Notes: generated by a model from the letters alone, not told the origin. A stretch of 61,340 bases of DNA from an uncultured Lachnospiraceae bacterium (GCA_946491665.1 CAMLYL010000007.1:1-61340); one strand, 5' to 3'; counted from the stretch's first letter, positions 1-9,879 are shown. Numbers and translations: made by a program.

Positions 1-2
1 GT

Positions 3-1040
3 GACAGAATGTATATTGCAAACGCAACAGGATGCTCCTCTATCTGGGGTAACTCCTCACCGTCCACTCCTTACACGGTAACTCCCGAGGGCAAGGGTCC
101 GGCATGGTCCAACTCCCTGTTTGAGGATGCGGCAGAGTTCGGTTACGGTATGCTTCTCGCAAACAATGCGATCCGTGACGGTCTGAAAGAAAAGATCGAG
201 GCTATGGCGGAGAATGCAAAGAATGACGATGTAAAGGCGGCAGCGAAGGAATATCTGGATACTTACGGATCTGGTATTGCCAATGGTCCTGCTACGGACA
301 AGCTGATTGCTGCTTTAGAGGCATGCGGCTGCGATAATGCACAGGAGATTCTGGCACAGAAAGACTTCCTGGCAAAGAAATCCCAGTGGGTATTCGGCGG
401 TGACGGATGGGCTTATGATATCGGATTCGGCGGTGTTGATCATGTACTTGCTTCCGGCAAAGATATCAACATTATGGTATTTGATACCGAGGTTTATTCC
501 AATACAGGCGGACAGTCCTCAAAGGCAACGCCTACCGGCGCGATTGCACAGTTTGCTGCAGGCGGTAAGGAGATGAAGAAGAAAGATCTTGCTTCCATGG
601 CAATGAGCTACGGTTATGTATATGTAGCGCAGATCGCTATGGGCGCTGATATGAATCAGTGCGTGAAGGCGCTTGCCGAGGCTGAGGCATATCCGGGTCC
701 GTCTCTGATCATTGCCTATGCTCCCTGTATCAACCATGGTATCAAGATCGGTATGAGCAAGGCACAGACTGAGGAGAAGAATGCAGTTGCTGTTGGTTAC
801 TGGCATAACTTCCGCTACAATCCGGCTCTTGCAGCAGAGGGCAAGAATCCGTTTACTCTGGACAGCAAGGCTCCGTCAGGCGATTACAAGGCATTCCTGA
901 ACGGCGAGGTTCGTTACAATGCTCTGGCTCGTCTTGACGCAGAGAAAGCAGAGAGAATGTTTGATATTTCCGAGCAGAATGCGAAGGAGAGATATGCTTA
1001 TCTGAACAAGCTGGTGAAGCTGTACGGCGCGGAGGAGTAA
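3..1040 (+). CDS. nifJ: pyruvate:ferredoxin (flavodoxin) oxidoreductase, C-terminal part
   Basis: Cytoplasmic enzyme that oxidises pyruvate to acetyl-CoA and CO2 and reduces ferredoxin or flavodoxin. Only the last ~346 codons are in the window; the reading frame is open to the left edge, so the true start lies outside. What is seen is the thiamine-diphosphate-binding end of the enzyme: IANATGCSSIWGNSSPSTPYT-like opening, a GDGWAYDIGFGG segment, a VYSNTGGQSSKATPTGA segment and an APCINHGI segment, all typical of single-chain PFOR. Codon choice favours AAC, AAG and ATC, as expected for an abundant catabolic enzyme. A strong hairpin terminator follows. Family identification is secure. Confidence 0.97.
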   Translation, partial: DRMYIANATGCSSIWGNSSPSTPYTVTPEGKGPAWSNSLFEDAAEFGYGMLLANNAIRDGLKEKIEAMAENAKNDDVKAAAKEYLDTYGSGIANGPATDKLIAALEACGCDNAQEILAQKDFLAKKSQWVFGGDGWAYDIGFGGVDHVLASGKDINIMVFDTEVYSNTGGQSSKATPTGAIAQFAAGGKEMKKKDLASMAMSYGYVYVAQIAMGADMNQCVKALAEAEAYPGPSLIIAYAPCINHGIKIGMSKAQTEEKNAVAVGYWHNFRYNPALAAEGKNPFTLDSKAPSGDYKAFLNGEVRYNALARLDAEKAERMFDISEQNAKERYAYLNKLVKLYGAEE

Positions 1041-1098
1041 GCTCCTGCGGAAAGCAGATAAAATGACTTTTATCGAAAAATTGTGATAAAAGATTTTT

Positions 1099-1133
1099 CA
1101 GAGACAGGAATCTGATTCCTGTCTCTGTTGTTT
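1099..1133 (+). terminator. intrinsic terminator after nifJ
   Basis: A 13-bp perfect inverted repeat (CAGAGACAGGAAT and its complement) with a 3-nt loop is followed by a T-rich stretch. It closes the nifJ transcript. Confidence 0.85.
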
Positions 1134-1156
1134 CTGTACCCTTATGAAATTTCCTG

Positions 1157-1185
1157 TTGTAAGTTCCGGGGGTATATGCTACAAT
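1157..1185 (+). promoter_or_regulatory. sigma-A promoter of the degV gene
   Basis: TTGTAA at 1157-1162 and TACAAT at 1180-1185 are separated by 17 bases. The promoter lies inside the apparent upstream extension of the degV reading frame, which supports the GTG start at 1222. Confidence 0.7.
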
Positions 1186-1221
1186 TTTTCTGAATTTGAT
1201 AGAATGCAGGAGGGTTTTACA

Positions 1222-2091
1222 GTGAGTAAGGTGGCGATTGTTACAGACAGCAACAGCGGTATTACACAGATGGCGGCGAAAGAACTGGGAATCCGCGTAA
1301 TGCCGATGCCTTTTTATATTAATGGTGAGCAGTTCCTGGAGGATATTACACTGACGCAGGAACAGTTTTATGAGAGACTGACAGAGGGTGCGGCGATTCA
1401 GACTGCGGCTCCTGCCATGGCGGATTTCACGGAACTGTGGGACGAACTGCTGAAGGATTATGACGAGATCGTTCATATTCCCATGTCCAGTGGTCTTTCC
1501 AGTACCTGTTCTACTGCAACAATGCTGGCGCAGGATTATGACGGCAAGGTTTTTGTGGTAGATAATCAGCGGATTTCCGTTACTCAGCGGCAGTCCGTTC
1601 TGGATGCGATTATGCTGGCAGAGGCAGGGAAAACCGGTCAGGAGATCTATGATAAACTGATGGCGAATAAAATGGAGTCCAGTATCTACATTATGCTGGA
1701 TACACTTTATTATCTGAAAAAGGGCGGCCGGATTACTCCGGCGGCGGCAGCGCTTGGCACGCTCCTGAAGCTGAAGCCGGTACTTCAGATCCAGGGGGAG
1801 AAGCTGGATGCTTTTGCGAAGGCGAGAACTGTAAAGCAGGGCAAGTCTATTATGATCAAACAGATTGTGGATGACTGCAGAGTGCGTTTTGGCTCTGAGA
1901 AAGGAGAGAATATCCATATTTCTATGGCGTATACGCATGATCTGGAGGCAGCGGAGGCTTTCAGGAAGGAAGTGCAGGCCGTGTTCCCTGATCATGATAT
2001 TGTTCTGCATCCTCTTTCACTGAGTATTGCCTGCCATATTGGACCGGGAGCTCTGGCAGTAACCGCAACAAAGGCAATTACTGTAGATTGA
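1222..2091 (+). CDS. DegV family fatty-acid-binding protein
   Basis: Predicted 289-residue cytoplasmic lipid-binding protein. In other Firmicutes, members of this family (FakB) present a bound fatty acid to the kinase FakA for phosphorylation. The sequence opens with the family's VAIVTDSNSGI strand, has the central HIPMSSGLSSTCSTA ligand-binding segment and ends with the conserved IGPGALAV motif. The GTG start was chosen because AGGAGG at 1208-1213 stands 8 bases upstream and the promoter covers the codons before it. No FakA partner is present here. The next gene follows after 13 bases and is probably co-transcribed. Which fatty acid is bound cannot be told from sequence. Confidence 0.9.
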   Translation: MSKVAIVTDSNSGITQMAAKELGIRVMPMPFYINGEQFLEDITLTQEQFYERLTEGAAIQTAAPAMADFTELWDELLKDYDEIVHIPMSSGLSSTCSTATMLAQDYDGKVFVVDNQRISVTQRQSVLDAIMLAEAGKTGQEIYDKLMANKMESSIYIMLDTLYYLKKGGRITPAAAALGTLLKLKPVLQIQGEKLDAFAKARTVKQGKSIMIKQIVDDCRVRFGSEKGENIHISMAYTHDLEAAEAFRKEVQAVFPDHDIVLHPLSLSIACHIGPGALAVTATKAITVD

Positions 2092-2104
2092 AAAGAGGAA
2101 AAGG

Positions 2105-2533
2105 ATGAATTTTGAGAAGTTAAAAGAACTGAGAAACATGGGTTTTAATAAGGCGGTGGGAGTCGTAACTACAGAGATTTCCGAGGGATATGCGAAAGCT
2201 GAGGTGGAGATCGGACCTCAGCATATAAATCCCATCGGTTCTGTTCATGGAGGCGTTCTCTTTACTATTGCAGATATCACTGCAGGAGCTGCGGCCACCA
2301 GCCGGGGCCGTTATATGACCACTATGAGCAGCAATATGAACTTTCTGCGGCCGGCGATCAATTGTAAAAAGCTGACTGGCGAGACCAGAGAGATCAAAGT
2401 CGGAAAACAGGTATGTGTATATGAAGTGCTGATTACAGATGAGACAGGGCGTGAGATTGCGATTGCTACAGTTACGTTTCACTGCATTGGTAAAACATCC
2501 GGAGAGGATTTCCTGAAGATTGCAGAACAGTAA
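2105..2533 (+). CDS. PaaI/YbgC-like hotdog-fold thioesterase
   Basis: Predicted 142-residue acyl-CoA thioesterase of the PaaI (hotdog) family. The conserved core HINPIGSVHGGVLFTIADITAG, with the HGG turn and the following helix, is clear around residues 40-60. Such enzymes act as tetramers in the cytoplasm and hydrolyse acyl- or aryl-CoA thioesters. The gene follows the DegV gene with a short gap and a purine-rich ribosome binding site, suggesting one transcript and a shared link to acyl metabolism. The natural substrate is unknown. Confidence 0.85.
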   Translation: MNFEKLKELRNMGFNKAVGVVTTEISEGYAKAEVEIGPQHINPIGSVHGGVLFTIADITAGAAATSRGRYMTTMSSNMNFLRPAINCKKLTGETREIKVGKQVCVYEVLITDETGREIAIATVTFHCIGKTSGEDFLKIAEQ

Positions 2534-2567
2534 CCCGTCCGGACTGTATTTTCAAAGAATTTTACAG

Positions 2568-2596
2568 TTTACATCCTGTAGAAACTTGTGTATAAT
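2568..2596 (+). promoter_or_regulatory. sigma-A promoter of purA
   Basis: TTTACA at 2568-2573 and a perfect TATAAT at 2591-2596, spaced by 17 bases. Predicted transcription start is near 2603. Confidence 0.75.
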
Positions 2597-2602
2597 CAGA
2601 AA

Positions 2603-2647
2603 GTAAAAAGCGAATCTTTTTGCGGACTTTTTACGGTCCGCTTTTTC
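2603..2647 (+). promoter_or_regulatory. purA leader: terminator hairpin with competing antiterminator
   Basis: Directly after the predicted start, GCGGAC (2622-2627) pairs with GTCCGC (2636-2641), followed by TTTTTC: a compact intrinsic terminator. An alternative perfect 8-bp pairing, GTAAAAAG (2603-2610) with CTTTTTAC (2627-2634), would break it. The layout suggests conditional premature termination of purA transcription, although it might only end the upstream transcript. Confidence 0.5.
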
Positions 2648-2689
2648 TATGTCTGTATACGGATATAGTACGTAAGGAGGAAAATAAAA

Positions 2690-3964
2690 ATGGTAAAAGC
2701 AGTTGTTGGAGCAAACTGGGGTGACGAAGGTAAGGGGAAGATTACCGATATGCTGGCCAAGGAGGCAGATATTATTGTCCGTTTCCAGGGCGGTGCAAAT
2801 GCGGGACATACCATTGTCAATGACTATGGAAAGTTTGCGCTGCATACACTCCCATCCGGATGCTTTTATAGTCATACCACAAGTATTATCGGAAACGGCG
2901 TGGCTCTGAATATTCCGGTTCTGTTTCAGGAGATTCAGGAAATTGTATCGAAGGGCGTTCCGATGCCGAAGATTCTGGTATCTGACCGGGCACAGATGGT
3001 AATGCCTTATCACGTACTGTTTGATCAGTACGAGGAAGAACGACTGGGGGGCAAGTCTTTCGGTTCTACCAAATCCGGAATTGCTCCTTTTTATTCAGAT
3101 AAATATGCCAAGATCGGTTTTCAGGTCAGCGAGCTGTTTGACGAGGATGTGCTGAGAGAGAAGGTTGTGCGCATTTGCGAAACCAAGAATGTACTTCTTG
3201 AGCATCTGTATCATAAACCTCTTCTGAATCCGGATGAACTGCTGGAAACACTTCATGAATATAAGAAAATGGTGGAGCCTTATGTGTGTGACGTTTCTTC
3301 CTACCTGTGGAATGCTATGAAGGAAGGAAAGCAAATTCTGCTGGAGGGACAGCTGGGAACCCTGAAGGATCCGGATCACGGAATTTATCCTATGGTCACT
3401 TCTTCCTCCACACTGGCAGCTTATGGAGCCATCGGGGCAGGTATTCCGCCTTATGAGATTCAGAAGGTAATTGTAGTCTGCAAAGCGTATTCCAGCGCTG
3501 TGGGCGCGGGCGCTTTTGTCAGCGAAATTTTTGGCGAAGAAGCAGATGAACTGAGACGCAGAGGCGGTGACGGAGGAGAGTACGGCGCGACCACCGGCCG
3601 GCCCAGAAGGATGGGGTGGTTTGACTGTGTAGCCAGCAAATATGGATGCCGTCTTCAGGGAGCTACAGATGTAGCTTTTACAGTGCTGGATGTTCTCGGA
3701 TATCTGGATGAGATTCCGGTCTGTGTCGGTTATGAGATTGATGGTGAAGTGACGACAGAGTTCCCTACAACGGTGAAGCTGGAAAAGGCGAAACCGGTAT
3801 TGAAGAAGCTTCCGGGCTGGAAGTGTGATATTCGGGGAATTAAAAAATATGAGGATCTGCCTGAGAACTGCCGCAAATATGTGGAGTTTATTGAAGAACA
3901 GATCGGGTTCCCGATTACCATGGTGTCCAATGGGCCGGGACGTAATGATATTATTTACAGATAA
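2690..3964 (+). CDS. purA: adenylosuccinate synthetase
   Basis: Catalyses the GTP-dependent joining of aspartate to IMP to form adenylosuccinate, the first committed step to AMP. The 424-residue product has the glycine-rich GTP-binding opening (NWGDEGKGKITDML, residues ~8-21), the IMP loop GGANAGHT and the GRPRRMGWFD segment near residue 303. Length is normal. The ATG at 2690 has an AAGGAGG site 10 bases upstream. The gene stands alone between its own promoter and terminator rather than in a pur operon, which suits independent control of the AMP branch. Confidence 0.97.
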   Translation: MVKAVVGANWGDEGKGKITDMLAKEADIIVRFQGGANAGHTIVNDYGKFALHTLPSGCFYSHTTSIIGNGVALNIPVLFQEIQEIVSKGVPMPKILVSDRAQMVMPYHVLFDQYEEERLGGKSFGSTKSGIAPFYSDKYAKIGFQVSELFDEDVLREKVVRICETKNVLLEHLYHKPLLNPDELLETLHEYKKMVEPYVCDVSSYLWNAMKEGKQILLEGQLGTLKDPDHGIYPMVTSSSTLAAYGAIGAGIPPYEIQKVIVVCKAYSSAVGAGAFVSEIFGEEADELRRRGGDGGEYGATTGRPRRMGWFDCVASKYGCRLQGATDVAFTVLDVLGYLDEIPVCVGYEIDGEVTTEFPTTVKLEKAKPVLKKLPGWKCDIRGIKKYEDLPENCRKYVEFIEEQIGFPITMVSNGPGRNDIIYR

Positions 3965-4001
3965 TTGACTGTATCATACCCGAAACGATATATTTCCACA
4001 A

Positions 4002-4050
4002 AAAAACATCACAGAATGTACTTTTTTTGTATGTTCTGTGATGTTTTTGT
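4002..4050 (+). terminator. intrinsic terminator after purA
   Basis: ACATCACAGAA (4006-4016) pairs with TTCTGTGATGT (4034-4044), flanked by A-rich and T-rich arms ending in TTTTTGT. Confidence 0.85.
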
Positions 4051-4202
4051 CTAATAAAGAAAATGTTTGTAAAAATCATTTAAAAAATCATAAAAATAGC
4101 TTTCGTTTTTGTTAAAAATGTAGTATAGTGTTTATGTAGATTGTGATTACTCAGGGGTAATTGTGATCATGAAAGAAACATATTGAAAGAGGGGGAAAGA
4201 AA

Positions 4203-5411
4203 GTGGGAAAAGAAATAGTTGCTATGCTTCTCGCCGGAGGTCAGGGTTCCCGTTTATATGCTCTGACACAAAAATTAGCCAAACCTGCAGTTCCGTTTGG
4301 CGGAAAATATCGTATTATCGATTTTCCAATTTCGAACTGCGTGAATTCCGGTATCGATACCGTAGGAGTTCTGACACAGTATCAGCCGTTTGTATTGAAT
4401 GAGTATATTGGTAATGGACAGCCCTGGGATCTGGACCGATTAAAAGGTGGAATACATGTGCTGCCGCCCTATCAGAGAGCCAATGGATCTGACTGGTACA
4501 AAGGTACGGCTAACGCGATTTATCAGAATATTGCGTTTATCGAGCGATATGATCCGGAATATGTGATTATTCTTTCCGGAGATCAGATCTGTAAACAGGA
4601 TTACAGTGATTTCCTGCATTTTCATAAGGAAAAGAATGCGGAGTTTTCTGTGGCTGTTATGGAGGTTCCCTGGGAGGAGGCTTCCCGTTTTGGACTGATG
4701 GTGGCCGATGAAAATGATAAGATTACCGAGTTTCAGGAGAAACCCAAAAATCCCAAGTCTAATCTGGCTTCTATGGGTATTTATATTTTCAACTGGGACA
4801 TCCTTCGCAAATATCTGGAGGAGGATGAGGCAGATCCGGAGTCGGAGAATGATTTTGGCAACAATATTATCCCCAATCTGCTGAGAGACGGACGCCGTAT
4901 GTATGCATATCATTTCAGCGGATACTGGAAAGATGTTGGAACGATTTCTTCCCTCTGGGAGGCAAATATGGAGGTTCTTGATCCGGAGAACAGCGGCATT
5001 GACCTGTTTAATGATGACTGGAAGATTTACAGCCGCAATGCCGGTATGACCGGACACAAGATCGGAGCGAATGCGAAGATTGAGAATTCCATGATTACAG
5101 ACGGCTGCCGGATAGACGGTGATGTTTCTCATTCGATCTTATATTCAGGTGTGAAAGTGGCTCCCGGAGCAGTTGTGAAAGACGCTGTTGTCATGGGAGG
5201 TTCTGTGATCAAAGAAGGAGCGGTAGTAGAGCACTGTATTGTAGGGGAGAATGCTGTAATTGGAGAGAATGTGGTGATCGGCGCGGTAAAAGATGGTGAG
5301 GAACAGGGAGTTGCAACCATTGGTCCCGGTGTATATGTGGGAAGCGGCGCAGTGATTGGATCTCATGCTATGGTAAGAGAAAATGTAAAGGACGGTGAAG
5401 AACAATGGTAA
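4203..5411 (+). CDS. glgC: glucose-1-phosphate adenylyltransferase, catalytic subunit
   Basis: Makes ADP-glucose from ATP and glucose-1-phosphate, the first committed step of glycogen synthesis. The 402-residue protein shows the nucleotidyltransferase signature [10 protein letters not shown] near the start, the [15 protein letters not shown] segment, the central LSGDQI region that includes the sugar-binding aspartate, and a C-terminal left-handed beta-helix of hexapeptide repeats (from ~residue 285). Translation starts at GTG (4203) behind a GAGGGGGAAAG ribosome binding site. It overlaps glgD by 7 bases, so the two subunits are translationally coupled. Synthase and branching-enzyme genes are not in this window. 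Confidence 0.95.
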   Translation: MGKEIVAMLLAGGQGSRLYALTQKLAKPAVPFGGKYRIIDFPISNCVNSGIDTVGVLTQYQPFVLNEYIGNGQPWDLDRLKGGIHVLPPYQRANGSDWYKGTANAIYQNIAFIERYDPEYVIILSGDQICKQDYSDFLHFHKEKNAEFSVAVMEVPWEEASRFGLMVADENDKITEFQEKPKNPKSNLASMGIYIFNWDILRKYLEEDEADPESENDFGNNIIPNLLRDGRRMYAYHFSGYWKDVGTISSLWEANMEVLDPENSGIDLFNDDWKIYSRNAGMTGHKIGANAKIENSMITDGCRIDGDVSHSILYSGVKVAPGAVVKDAVVMGGSVIKEGAVVEHCIVGENAVIGENVVIGAVKDGEEQGVATIGPGVYVGSGAVIGSHAMVRENVKDGEEQW

Positions 5412-6538
5412 AGACTGCACTGGGTATAATTTTTCCGAATACATTTGATGAACTGGTACCGGAACTGACCAGCGAGCGATTGATGGCTTCAATTCCATTT
5501 GCAAGCCGTTATCGTATGATTGATTTTGCACTGTCCAGCATGGTAAACAGTGGGATTGATAATATTTCTATTCTGGCGAGACAGAATTATCATTCTCTGA
5601 TGGATCATCTTGGATCCGGACGGGAGTGGGATCTGACACGTAAGAACGGTGGCTTGACTGTATGGCCGCCTTTTGCCGAGAAAACCATGAATGTTTATAA
5701 GGGCCGGATTGAGGCGCTGGCGCATATCAAAGGTTTTCTGGCTTCTCAGAAAGAAAAATACGTGATTATTTCTGATACTAATATTGCGGCCAGCTTTGAT
5801 TTTAAAAAGTTTATTCAGGCGCATATTGACAGTGGAGCGGATGTTACGGTTGCATATACAAGAGAGGAACTGCCGAAAAGTGTGCTGAATACAAGAATGA
5901 TGCACAAGGGAATGTATTATACATACGATATTGAGGATGGAAGAGTGAAAAAACTGTATATTAATCCTCAGGTTCCCGGTGTGCAGAATTTCGGTATGAA
6001 TATTTACTGCATAGAGAGAGAATTTCTGATTGAAATGGTAAAGGATGCCTATATGCAGGGGGCGGTTTATTTTGAGCGGGATGTTCTGGCAAAATGTCTG
6101 GATGAAATCAAAGTAGTGGGCTATGAGTATGACGGATATTATGGTCGTATCAGTGATATGAAGTCTTATTTTGATGAGAACATGCGGCTTTTGGAGGAGG
6201 AAAATCTGGATAATCTGTTCAGAAACGGAACAATTTATACAAAGCTCCGTGATGATAATCCGACCAGATACATCGGTTCGGCCAAAGTGAAAAATATTAT
6301 GGCTGCCGATGGCTGTGTGATTGAGGGTGAAGTGGAGAACTGTGTTCTCTTCCGCGGTGTCAAAATCGGCAAAGGAGCAGTTGTAAAGAACTGCGTGCTG
6401 ATGCAGGATACGGTGATTGAGGAAGACGCAAATATCGAGTATATTATCACAGATAAGAGCGCAATCATCACCAAAGGAAAGGAAGTGAAGGGCACAGACA
6501 CCTTCCCGGTATTTGTGGCCAAGCATCAGGTAGTGTAG
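5405..6538 (+). CDS. glgD: glucose-1-phosphate adenylyltransferase, GlgD subunit
   Basis: Second, largely regulatory subunit of the firmicute ADP-glucose pyrophosphorylase; in other Firmicutes GlgD raises the activity of GlgC in a heteromer. The 377 residues align in layout with GlgC, but the GGQGSRL nucleotide loop is replaced by a short [19 protein letters not shown] opening, and the catalytic SGDQI is ISDTNI here. This fits a subunit without its own catalysis. A C-terminal beta-helix is kept (from ~residue 285). A strong terminator closes the two-gene operon. Confidence 0.93.
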   Translation: MVKTALGIIFPNTFDELVPELTSERLMASIPFASRYRMIDFALSSMVNSGIDNISILARQNYHSLMDHLGSGREWDLTRKNGGLTVWPPFAEKTMNVYKGRIEALAHIKGFLASQKEKYVIISDTNIAASFDFKKFIQAHIDSGADVTVAYTREELPKSVLNTRMMHKGMYYTYDIEDGRVKKLYINPQVPGVQNFGMNIYCIEREFLIEMVKDAYMQGAVYFERDVLAKCLDEIKVVGYEYDGYYGRISDMKSYFDENMRLLEEENLDNLFRNGTIYTKLRDDNPTRYIGSAKVKNIMAADGCVIEGEVENCVLFRGVKIGKGAVVKNCVLMQDTVIEEDANIEYIITDKSAIITKGKEVKGTDTFPVFVAKHQVV

Positions 6539-6570
6539 TTTGAAAAAAGGATCGAACGGGTCATAGAGAG

Positions 6571-6615
6571 AGGCTGTCGTCTCCCGATTTAGAGCGGGAA
6601 ACGGCAGCCTTTTTC
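6571..6615 (+). terminator. intrinsic terminator after glgCD
   Basis: A 16-bp stem (6571-6586 with 6595-6610, two non-Watson-Crick G-T pairs) with an 8-nt loop, followed by TTTTTCC. Confidence 0.88.
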
Positions 6616-6788
6616 CTGACGGGTTATATGGAGCGTGTCTGTGATTTCTGCTTTGCGGAGGAATCTGCGGTTACACAGTTTCTTCACATTTCCAACGTAA
6701 TATCTTCACATTTGCGGCGTAAATTGAAGTACGGCAGAATGACCAAAATGGAAAGTTGTGCCACAAATAATATAAGGAGGAAGAAGTT

Positions 6789-7772
6789 TTGGTTGAAATC
6801 AAACATCTTACAAAAAAGTATGGTGACAATGTGGCTGTAAATGATTTGAATATAACGCTGGAACCAGGCAATATATACGGTTTTCTCGGCCCTAACGGCG
6901 CAGGAAAGTCAACGACAATGAATATGATTACAGGCTACATCGGAGCCACTTCCGGAGAAGTAATTATTAACGGACATGACATAAATAAGGAGCCGGAGCA
7001 GGCGAAGAAGTGCATCGGATATCTTCCGGAGCTGCCGCCTGTTTACGGTGATATGAAGGTTCTGGAATATCTGAAATTTGTGGCAGAATTGAAACAGTTA
7101 AATAAGCATACAAGGATGGCAGATATAAAACAGGTGATGGATCTGACCAGGCTGGAGCCCATGAAGGACCGGCTGATCCGCAATCTGTCCAAGGGATACC
7201 GACAGCGTGTAGGACTGGCGCAGGCTCTGATGGGGCTGCCGGAAATTATTATTCTGGATGAACCCACTGTGGGACTGGATCCCAAGCAGATCATAGAGAT
7301 CCGTGATCTGATCAAATCTCTGAGGGAGAAACATACAGTAATTTTGAGTACGCATATCCTGCAGGAAGTCAGCGCTGTCTGCGATCATGTTTTCATTATT
7401 TACAGGGGGAAACTGGTGGCCAGTGACAGTATGGAGCATCTGGAGGAGAAGATGAGCGGCGCCCAGCGGCTGAAGGTGACTGTGCAGGCGGAGGAAGAGA
7501 AAGTCCTCCGTATGGGTGAGATCCCGGGCGTGAAGTCTTTTGAAGTAACGGATACCAGAGATTATAATGAGAAGAAAACCCCGGAAAATGACGATGTGAA
7601 CAGTCGGAAAGAGATTCATTTGGAACTTGGCGCAAAGCCGGGAGTGGATCTCCGGGAGCCTGTTTTCCGTTATTGTTCAGAGAACAATCTTGTTCTTCTG
7701 GAGATGACAAATATTGCAAAATCACTGGAGGATGTATTCCTGGAACTGACTGGCGGAAGGGAGGAACAGTAG
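6789..7772 (+). CDS. ABC transporter ATP-binding protein (GldA/CcmA-like)
   Basis: Cytoplasmic ATPase of an ABC-2 type system. The 327-residue protein has Walker A GPNGAGKST (residues ~36-44), the signature region LSKGYRQRVGLAQAL, Walker B IIILDEPTVGLDP and the H-loop STHIL. The start is TTG at 6789: an AAGGAGG box lies 8 bases upstream and no ATG fits. The next gene, a permease fused to a GldG-like domain, begins 4 bases after the stop, so the two form one complex. In Bacteroidetes the related GldA/F/G set serves gliding; in Firmicutes the cargo of this set is not known. Confidence 0.9.
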   Translation: MVEIKHLTKKYGDNVAVNDLNITLEPGNIYGFLGPNGAGKSTTMNMITGYIGATSGEVIINGHDINKEPEQAKKCIGYLPELPPVYGDMKVLEYLKFVAELKQLNKHTRMADIKQVMDLTRLEPMKDRLIRNLSKGYRQRVGLAQALMGLPEIIILDEPTVGLDPKQIIEIRDLIKSLREKHTVILSTHILQEVSAVCDHVFIIYRGKLVASDSMEHLEEKMSGAQRLKVTVQAEEEKVLRMGEIPGVKSFEVTDTRDYNEKKTPENDDVNSRKEIHLELGAKPGVDLREPVFRYCSENNLVLLEMTNIAKSLEDVFLELTGGREEQ

Positions 7773-7776
7773 TCTT

Positions 7777-9879
7777 ATGAAAGCAATTATCAAAAGGGAA
7801 ATAAGAACATACTTTACTTCCGTGATCGGATGGATTTTTCTGGCGGCGTTTCTGTTCGTATTTAATTTGTATTTCTGGGCATATAATCTGAATATGGCCT
7901 ATGCATATATTTCTTATGCCCTGTCCGGATCCGCTATCATTTTTCTGCTGATTATACCGATTTTGACGATGCGGAGCATGGCTGAGGACCGGAAAACTAA
8001 AACAGATCAGCTTCTATATACCGCTCCTCTGTCTGTACCGAGAATTGTATTTGGAAAGTTTCTGGCAATGGTAGCTGTTTTCAGTATTGCAATAGGTATT
8101 GTGTGCATCTGCCCTCTGATTATGAACACCTTCGGATCTGTGCCTTTTGGCGAGAGCTATACTGCAATTCTCGGTGTTTGGCTGTATGGTCTGCTGGCAA
8201 TTTCAATCGGTCTGTTTTTGTCGGCGGTAACCGAGAGTCAGGTGATAGCGGCGGTGCTGTCCTTTGCGGTTCTGTTTCTGGGCTATATGATGGACGGCAT
8301 TATCAGCAGTATTACCACATCGGAAAATGTTCTGACAAAAATTCTTGGCTGTCTGGCGATTGCACGTCCTCTGGACAATTTTAATACTGGCGTTATGGAT
8401 ATCACGGGTATAGTTTACTATGTTACGGGAACTGCGCTGTTTTTGTTCCTGACCTGCCAGGTAGTTCAGAAGTTCCGCTGGTCAGTCAGCTCGAAAAAGA
8501 TAAGACGGGGGGTATTCAACTCCACATTTGTGCTGATCGGCATTGCGATTACGGTAGTTGTGAACGTACTGGTTTCCCAGCTTCCTGATTCGATAAAAAA
8601 TATTGACGTAACCGGACAGAAGCTTTATACTTTGACAGACGATACCTATGAAGTGCTGGATTCCCTGAATGACGATATTACGATGTATGTTCTGTCCGCG
8701 GAGGATTCTGCAGATTCTACGCTGAAGAAAACTCTGGAACGATATGAGGAGGGAAGCGATCATATTACGGTGGAGTATATCGATCCCGCGGTTTCACCTA
8801 ATTTTTATACTACCTATACAGACACTGCACCTTCGGAGGGCAGCGTGATTGTGGCCTGCGGAGACCGATCCAGGGTTGTGGATTACAGTGATATATATGA
8901 GTACACTGTAGATTACAGCACATATACCCAGTCGATCAGTTCTTACGATGGGGAGGGGCAGCTTACCAGTGCGGTTACTTATGTGACCAGTGAGGATATG
9001 CAGAAGGTGTATGCAATAACCGGTCACGGTGAGACAGACCTGGGATCTTCTTTCACACAGGCGCTGGAGAAAATGAATCTTTCTGTGGAAAGTCTGACAC
9101 TGCTTACCAGTGAGACCGTTCCGGACGATGCAGCGGCAATTATTATTAATGGTCCCACGACAGATTTCTCAGCGGATGATGCGCAGAAGGTGGCGGATTA
9201 TCTGGCGGGCGGTGGAAAAGCTCTGATTACATCTTCTTACGAGGCGACGGGAGATATGACGAATTTCAACTCGATTCTGTCACAGTATGGACTGAATGTA
9301 AACCAGGGAATGATCATGGAAGGGGATATGACTCATTGTTATCAGTATCCGTTTTACCTGCTTCCGGATGTGCAGTCTGCATCCCAGACCTCCAATGTGG
9401 AAGGTTATGTAATGATGCTGAATGCCCAGCCGGTTGAATTTACCCAGGAGGATTCTGAAACACTGACATATACTTCTTTGCTGGAGACTTCATCATCAGC
9501 ATATTTAAAGAGTGATCTGGTAAATCTGACTACCTATGAGAAAGAAGACGGTGACGAAGAAGGAACTTTTGTGATCGGCGCCAATGTAACAGATTCAGAG
9601 ACCGGAGCGGATATTACCGTAATTGGTTCTGTAGCCGCATTCAATGATCAGGTGGACAGTTATGTATCCGGTCAGAATCTGGAATTGTTCAAGGGGATTG
9701 TCAGCGGATACTCAGATTCAGAGACTGCGGTATCCATTGACGCGAAGGATTACTCCTATGCGAACCTGAATGTTAATCAGGCATTGATTTTTGTCGGCGC
9801 GGGAATTCTGATTGTAATGATTCCGGTGGTTTTGATTATTTGCGGTATCATAATCTGGTTTAGAAGAAGAAAAGCTTAA
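7777..9879 (+). CDS. fused ABC-2 permease and GldG-like extracellular domain
   Basis: Membrane partner of the preceding ATPase, 700 residues. Residues 1-235 hold about six membrane segments of an ABC-2 permease (GldF-like). A further membrane helix near 250-265 leads into a long outward-facing region (about 270-665) rich in D, S, T and Y and resembling the GldG/ABC-type uncharacterised domain. A last membrane helix (675-695) ends in a basic RRRKA tail. GldF and GldG are separate proteins in Bacteroidetes; here they are one chain. The transported substrate is unknown. Confidence 0.8.
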   Translation: MKAIIKREIRTYFTSVIGWIFLAAFLFVFNLYFWAYNLNMAYAYISYALSGSAIIFLLIIPILTMRSMAEDRKTKTDQLLYTAPLSVPRIVFGKFLAMVAVFSIAIGIVCICPLIMNTFGSVPFGESYTAILGVWLYGLLAISIGLFLSAVTESQVIAAVLSFAVLFLGYMMDGIISSITTSENVLTKILGCLAIARPLDNFNTGVMDITGIVYYVTGTALFLFLTCQVVQKFRWSVSSKKIRRGVFNSTFVLIGIAITVVVNVLVSQLPDSIKNIDVTGQKLYTLTDDTYEVLDSLNDDITMYVLSAEDSADSTLKKTLERYEEGSDHITVEYIDPAVSPNFYTTYTDTAPSEGSVIVACGDRSRVVDYSDIYEYTVDYSTYTQSISSYDGEGQLTSAVTYVTSEDMQKVYAITGHGETDLGSSFTQALEKMNLSVESLTLLTSETVPDDAAAIIINGPTTDFSADDAQKVADYLAGGGKALITSSYEATGDMTNFNSILSQYGLNVNQGMIMEGDMTHCYQYPFYLLPDVQSASQTSNVEGYVMMLNAQPVEFTQEDSETLTYTSLLETSSSAYLKSDLVNLTTYEKEDGDEEGTFVIGANVTDSETGADITVIGSVAAFNDQVDSYVSGQNLELFKGIVSGYSDSETAVSIDAKDYSYANLNVNQALIFVGAGILIVMIPVVLIICGIIIWFRRRKA

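Noticed and set aside
853-2010. 385-codon minus-strand frame across nifJ end and degV
   Set aside because: It runs through two real genes, a terminator and a promoter on the other strand.
5489-6526. 345-codon minus-strand frame opposite glgD
   Set aside because: Shadow of glgD; no start signal and no recognisable domain.
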